From Plotosus lineatus (Eukaryota > Chordata > Actinopteri > Siluriformes > Plotosidae): DNA of 64,000 nt. Positions 58,941 through 64,000 of this stretch are shown here, one piece after another. The notes beneath the pieces are model-generated. The model did not search any database. It saw only the letters and a list, made by a program, of their open reading frames with translations, and was not told the DNA's origin. The stretch covers positions 38,007,064 to 38,071,063 of the forward strand of contig CM045734.1 of NCBI GenBank assembly GCA_024760905.1, written 5' to 3'. The stretch's first letter is position 1; every line of letters starts with the position of its first letter. The position numbers were made by a program, and so were the translations under genes.

Positions 58941-60697
58941 TTTATTTTAAATGTGCAACCCCTGAATGTTTAGTACTTTACTGTCTTCTGCTTCTTGATC
59001 GTGTCTGTTTTGCTACTCCTTCTAGCCTGAATCTTCTTACCCTAACACAAATCCTTGTATTTTTCCGTTCCAACCACAGACAACAGCTGTTGAGGGAATT
59101 GTGCATGTTTTTAAACAAAGAGGGAACAAAGATTCTGACAAGCAGAAACTTTTCGATGCAATGCTAAAAGCTCCCACAACCAGCCTACCCTACCCCACCC
59201 CACCCGACGTCCCTGAAACCCACCAAAACTTTCACTAATTTAGTTTCTGTCTTTCAGCTGTCAGTTTGCACTCAGTAGTAACAGATTCTTTAATCCACTG
59301 TTCGAGTGTCAAACGTCATTTCACAAGTTTGTTATTGTTAGAGGTGGGGGAACATGGCAAAAAAATCTCTTATGAGTAGAAACGTCAAATATTTGTGTTA
59401 TTTTTTCCCCCACATATAATGCCAAGGGGAAAAATAAGGAATGACTTTAATGACTCTTTATACCTAATGTCTACCATGGAAAATATTTCACATGGAAAAT
59501 GAGGGAAAATTAAACAATTGGTACAAAAATAAATTTGAGTCGAGAAGTTGCATACCTTTAACTAAACCCAAGAAGACATTCGGGAAGTGTGTTGGATTTC
59601 ACAAATGTTTCACAAATCAAAAGTTGTTGTTATCTTTTTTTTTGTGATCCGTGTCTGTCACTGCCTTCTTGCGGCATGTCAGTTTTATATAAGCACTGAT
59701 GCATCATTATATCAACTTGCTCGATTTACTGCTGAAATCGTAAGTGAAATTCTGTGGGTGGGATATTCAGCAAAATAGGAATGCCCCCTGATTTACTGAA
59801 TGCTGCATGTGAGTGCCCCATTGGCACGTTTACCAAATTAATCTTCCACTGGAGTGCAAAAATGCAGCACTGTCCTGTGTGGGAGTAGGGAAGCAAAAGG
59901 TACAGTGAGTGTGGGTGTGAATGAGTGTCGGAGAGAGACAGAAAAGGGAGATGAAGTCTGTGAGTGTAAGAGGGAGGAGGTTAAAGGTAGTGAGGGAGGC
60001 AGTGAGTCACTGAGAGTGAGGTAGTGTGTATGGGAGTGTGAGAGAGAATGGATGAAAGAAGGATTGTGGGCTTGAGTGATGGCGTTAGAGATTGTGAGCA
60101 AAGGATTGTGGGAGAGAGTGAGAGAGTTTGGTGAGAACGTCTAGCATAATGGAGTGACTCAGCAATGAGCTAACATGGTGTGTTAAAGGATGTTATGTGG
60201 TGTGTACATAAAAAAAAGGCACCCTGTGCTTCAGTGTGATTACGCGAACGTGTGTATGTGGCCAGCGGAGGGGGTGCCTTTATATTTTTAATGAAGTCCA
60301 AACGCAAGGTCAGGAATATGTTTTTAGGCTATTTTTTAAATTCAGATTTTACTTAAAAAAAAGTAAAATCTTTTATTTTGGTAACTACGGTTAAGGTATA
60401 GGATTTGGTTTAGCAGCAACGTATCATTAATTAACTGCATTTAAGGTACACCAGTGGAGGGTCCTCAGAATGTGTGTGTGTGTGTGTGTGTGGGCGGCAC
60501 ACCACAGTTGGCCCTAGCGTGTGGTTCCTCGAGTGTGTGAGTCACTTATCCGTGCTCGGTGTTGGTGTGTGGTTATGGGCGTGTGACAGACATGGACAGC
60601 AGCCCAGACCTCCCCGTATAGCAGGCTGTGGCAGCACAGGCCTGATTTGACTCTACTCTCCCAGCAGACATGAGTGTTGACATCAGCCCTTAATAAC

Positions 60698-60734
<37 letters not shown>

Positions 60735-61774
60735 ACAGTACTGCTGCATACTCTTGGATAATAAAAGTGACACCCAGGGGTATGTGACGATGCTTGTGAC
60801 TGCACCTGTCACACATGTCCCACACCACAGCATGCACACTCTGAACTTCATACTTCTGCTTCCTCTCCTGAATTTAGAGGACAGAGCTGATCGTGTGCTA
60901 TTGAAATGAAACCAGGACATGTATAACAACATTAACTGTTATGCTGCTGTTTATCTGTACTATGCAGATGCAGAATGCTACATTATATAAATTTTCGCAA
61001 CATCCAATCAAATTTACCATAACATTCACTCGTCTTTCTTTTTCATTGGAAATATTTATGAGATAAGGTCAATTCTAACCAATCTGCAGCCGTTGTTATG
61101 CTATGTATGAAAAAAGACGACCACGGCTCACCGCATTTCTTTGATATGTACAGCAGAGCCAGGACAACGGCTCGGCCCATTTTTCAAGTTCAACATCATG
61201 AGCCGGTATACAGTAGCAGCTCTTCACAGTGTAAAAGTTAATGAATGCTTTTCCTGATGCACAAAAGTGACGATACAGAGTGAGTTAATCAATTGATCAA
61301 GTTGCTGAGACTTTTATTCTCATCAGGTTCTTACAGTTCCCGAGTCAACAAATTATTTCATGAACACTGTAGCAGAGCCAATAAACATAAATATTGAAAA
61401 AGGATAGTTTCTTAAACATGAACCAGCAAACCTTTTGAAGATCTGTTTCTGCTGCTTCTCCAATCACATGCGTGTATGTAAATTATCCAACTGAAGGCAG
61501 CTCATCAGACCAGACAGTAGCTCCAGGGCTAGAGATCACCGTTTAAAATGTGGTGTGTTCTTGGATTTGCATACATTTTTCATTTTATTTGCCCTTTTTG
61601 TCTGATTAGCTGACGAAATAAAAGATTAAAAAAGTAAACAGCAACTGACAGAAACTAACAGCACGTCTAGACAGTATAGTGGTAACTTGAAGAGTCAAGA
61701 GAAACAAAACAACCAGTTAGAAATGGTTTATAAACAGAACAGGAATAAATTAACCACTAACAGTTTTGCATTAA
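58941..61774. other. Unassigned sequence
   Basis: GA/GT-rich low-complexity stretch (59880-60130) and GT/CA runs (60473-60492, 60700-60738). A splice-like site at 59082 is discussed among the rejected items. No other feature supported. Confidence 0.45.
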
Positions 61775-61790
61775 GAGGTAACTGTTGTCA

Positions 61791-62159
61791 CCGGGGGCAG
61801 TGGTGGTCTAGTGGTATAGGGTACTGGATCGCTGATCCAAAGGTTGGGGGTTCGAGTCCCACTCTCCAAAAAGGTTGTCACTGTCCCCCCCCCAGTGCGG
61901 CTAACTGGGTTATCAAAGGCGGGCCATGTCTCTCACTGTCTATGGTGAGAGGTTCATGTAAAAGAACCATTGCTGACTTTCGTAAAGAGTAGCTGCAAAG
62001 TCGTCAGCGTGTTTCTGTCCCTTGCTAAAAAGGGTTGTGACAGGAAGGGCATCCGACGTAAAAAACCTCTGCCAAATCAAAACGTGCGAATCAAGATGAT
62101 TCGCTGTGGCGACTCCCGAGTAAAAGGGAAAAAGCCGAAAGGAAGACAGACAGACAGAC
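61791..62159 (+). mobile_element. RTE-tailed SINE, full length
   Basis: Head gggcagtggtggtctagtgg with B box gggttcgagtcccac, full body, tail gccgaaaggaagacagacag. Target duplication aggtaactgttgtca (15 bp, exact) at 61776-61790 and 62160-62174. Confidence 0.94.
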
Positions 62160-62174
62160 AGGTAACTGTTGTCA

Positions 62175-62540
62175 TCATTTGGTTACATTATTTACTGATC
62201 TGGATGTTTAATTTTTATCACTGTCTTAGAATGTCAACCTCATGAATCTCAGTAATGTTGTATAAGTAGCATAACTGGCCATGTAGTCTCAGTGGGACAG
62301 ATGACATACTATTTCTTCCATCACAGAGCCACTCAGCAATCTTAAGTATCTGTGAGGTCATGTATGAGAAAGTGCTTGGATAGCACTTAACTGTAAGTGT
62401 ACTATATTACCTTGTGAAATACCGTTAGCAGCTGTTCAAAAATATCTGGTTGACTACGAAATATTGAGTTTAGGGACGTCCTGATTGTCCCTCACTCTCA
62501 CAAGTTATGTCATATTACGTACACGACATCAAAATCAGAC
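62175..62540. other. Unassigned sequence
   Basis: Nothing recognised. Confidence 0.5.
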
Positions 62541-62542
62541 TA

Positions 62543-63312
62543 CAGGGATCCCTCACTTTCCGCGGTTTATGGGGACCGAGACCCCCCGTGACCACCGATT
62601 TCCGCAAAGTAGGATTGACCCCCCCCCTGACTGACATATACATACATATATGTGTATTTAATATCAATAAATACATAATCAATGGTAGAAATGCTTATAA
62701 TAACAATTCTTCTTCTTCTATCCTTTCGGCTTTTTCCCTTTCTCAGGGGTCGCCACAGCGAATCATCTGATTCGCACATTTGATTTGGCATAGGTTTTTA
62801 CGTCAGATGCCCTTCCTGACACAACCCTTTTAACAAGGGACAGAAACACACTGACGGCTTTGCGGCCTACTCTTTACGAAAGTCAGCAATGGTTCTTTTA
62901 CATGCCTCTCACCATAGACAGTGAGGGACATGGCCTGCCTTTGATAACCCAGTTAGCTGCACTGGGGGGGACAGTGACAACCTTGTGGAGACTCGAACCC
63001 CCAACCTTAGGATCAGCGATCCTGTGCCCTATCCACTAGACCACCACTGCCCTCGCTTATAATAACAATTAAACATTCAAAAGTAATGCATAAGATATAA
63101 ATAAAAATATAAATACACACATACAGATGCACACCTCACATAAAAATGTAAGTAGTTTTGTTGTGGGGTTTTAGCATGTATTTTGTTTTTGTTTGTTTAT
63201 AGGGTTTTTTTTTTTTTTTTTGCATAATTGGCCTTGTTTTGTGGCATTTTCCTTTACTTTTCCCCTATTTTTAATGTTTTTCGATGCATATTTTTGAAAA
63301 ACCCGTGATGCA
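62543..63312 (-). mobile_element. P3 Tigger-like element, reversed, with nested SINE
   Basis: Left end CAGGGATCCCTCACTTTCCG after TA; resembles 18538 over its length. Ends at about aaaaacccgtgatgca; the other terminus is missing. Confidence 0.82.
62709..63054 (-). mobile_element. RTE-tailed SINE, reversed, nested in P3
   Basis: Full-length reverse copy with an RTE-like terminus (cttcttctatcctttcggct). Exact 16-bp target duplication gcttataataacaatt at 62693-62708 and 63055-63070. Confidence 0.94.
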
Positions 63313-63722
63313 CAGATCAGTTCCTTGGTCTTAGTAAAATTAAACTGCAGATGGTCCCACTCACTTCATGTGGTGCCCAGTGTTTCTGACCACCATATCT
63401 AATATGCTCGGATGCAGGCGCTTCTGGACAGGTAGTCCACAATCCAGGCCACAGGAAAGGTATTCACCTACATTGCCATCAGCTTCTCAGCCAGGAGAGC
63501 TGACCTGTTGGTGTTGAATGCAGCATCTGAGCTGAGATACATTCAATAAGCTTGTCGATGTCATCACCGTGGTGCTTACAAAGCGCCAGTGAATCTGTAA
63601 GTTCAAATTAGAACTGTAGCTCCTCCAAGGCCTCCTCCAACCATCTCCTAACAGTCATCGTAGTCATGGGCCCCCTCAGTGAAGTCAGTTTTTACCCAGA
63701 AAAAGGGTCGTGCTTATTGAAG
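63313..63722. other. Unassigned sequence
   Basis: Moderately GC-rich; possibly an old repeat, but I could not match it to a family. Confidence 0.35.
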
Positions 63723-63723
63723 G

Positions 63724-64000
63724 CATGCAGTGGTGGTCTAGTGGTAAAGGGTGCTGGATTGCTGATCCAAAGGTTGGGGGTTCGAGTCCCACTCTCCAGA
63801 AGGTTGTCACTGTCCCCCCAATGCAGCTAACTGGGTTATCAAAGGTGGGCCATGTCTCTCACTGTCTATGGTGAGAGGCATGTAAAAGACACATTGCTGA
63901 CTTTCGTAAAGAGTAGGCTGCAAAGTCGTCAGCGTGTTTCTGTCCCTTGCTAAAAGGGTCGAAACCTCTGCCAAATCAAACGTGCGAATCAGATGATTCG
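63724..64000 (+). mobile_element. RTE-tailed SINE, cut by the window end
   Basis: Head gcagtggtggtctagtggta, spacer, then a small deletion removing the caggaagggcatccgac segment. The window stops inside the tail at gattcg. Confidence 0.9.

Noticed and set aside
59083..59170. Possible downstream exon of the split gene after acceptor ttccaaccacag
   Set aside because: Exon e ends in phase 1, and reading this stretch in phase 1 stops after three codons. It could follow only if a further exon exists between, which I could not find.
63316..63720. Possible retroelement or gene fragment before the last SINE
   Set aside because: Some phrases look repeat-like but I could not match a family or a continuous reading frame.

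Overview
The window reads as ray-finned fish (probably teleost) nuclear DNA. The evidence is the repeat content: V-SINEs with their conserved central domain, an RTE-clade LINE, several Tigger/pogo-like DNA transposon families with TA target sites, a hAT-type MITE, a Tc1-type relic, a fish-type dispersed SINE whose body begins GGCGGCACGG, and very dense TA, CA/GT and CT microsatellites. There are no bacterial-type genes, operons, CRISPR arrays or rRNA genes.

The only host gene I can support is one plus-strand split gene. Five exons (4725-4861, 16661-16780, 48946-49098, 49937-50075, 54604-54738) have compatible splice phases and together encode about 227 residues of a larger protein. The middle and C-terminal part is mostly helical or coiled-coil-like. 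I do not recognise the protein. Its first and last exons are not identified here. Introns are about 11.8, 32.2, 0.84 and 4.5 kb, and nearly everything else in the window is intronic repeat or unassigned AT-rich sequence.

The most informative part is the retroposon system. Two RTE elements (7706-9615 and about 43128-46275) and two 3' fragments share the 3' end of an abundant SINE, found in about 17 copies. That SINE has a tRNA-like head (A and B boxes), a unique spacer, a stretch matching the RTE 5' untranslated region and then the RTE 3' terminus. This is the layout of ruminant Bov-tA (tRNA + internally deleted BovB). Several copies have 15-18 bp target-site duplications. Some copies swap the RTE tail for the tail of the GGCGGCACGG SINE, or for a third tail. 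One RTE copy has itself lost the endonuclease region by an internal deletion from the 5'UTR into the RT domain.

The DNA transposons fall into palindrome-ended, TA-flanked families. I call them P1 (CAGTCGGCCCCC), P2 (CAGACACTCCCC), P3 (CAGGGATCCCTC), P4 (TATTTTCCGGACTATA) and P5 (a P1 relative ending GGTACCACTG). P2 and P4 retain transposase N-terminal helix-turn-helix relics that tie them to Tigger/pogo. P3 copies are repeatedly hit by SINEs. A duplicated 0.8 kb block (about 6590-7393 and 13462-14241) links two P2 loci.
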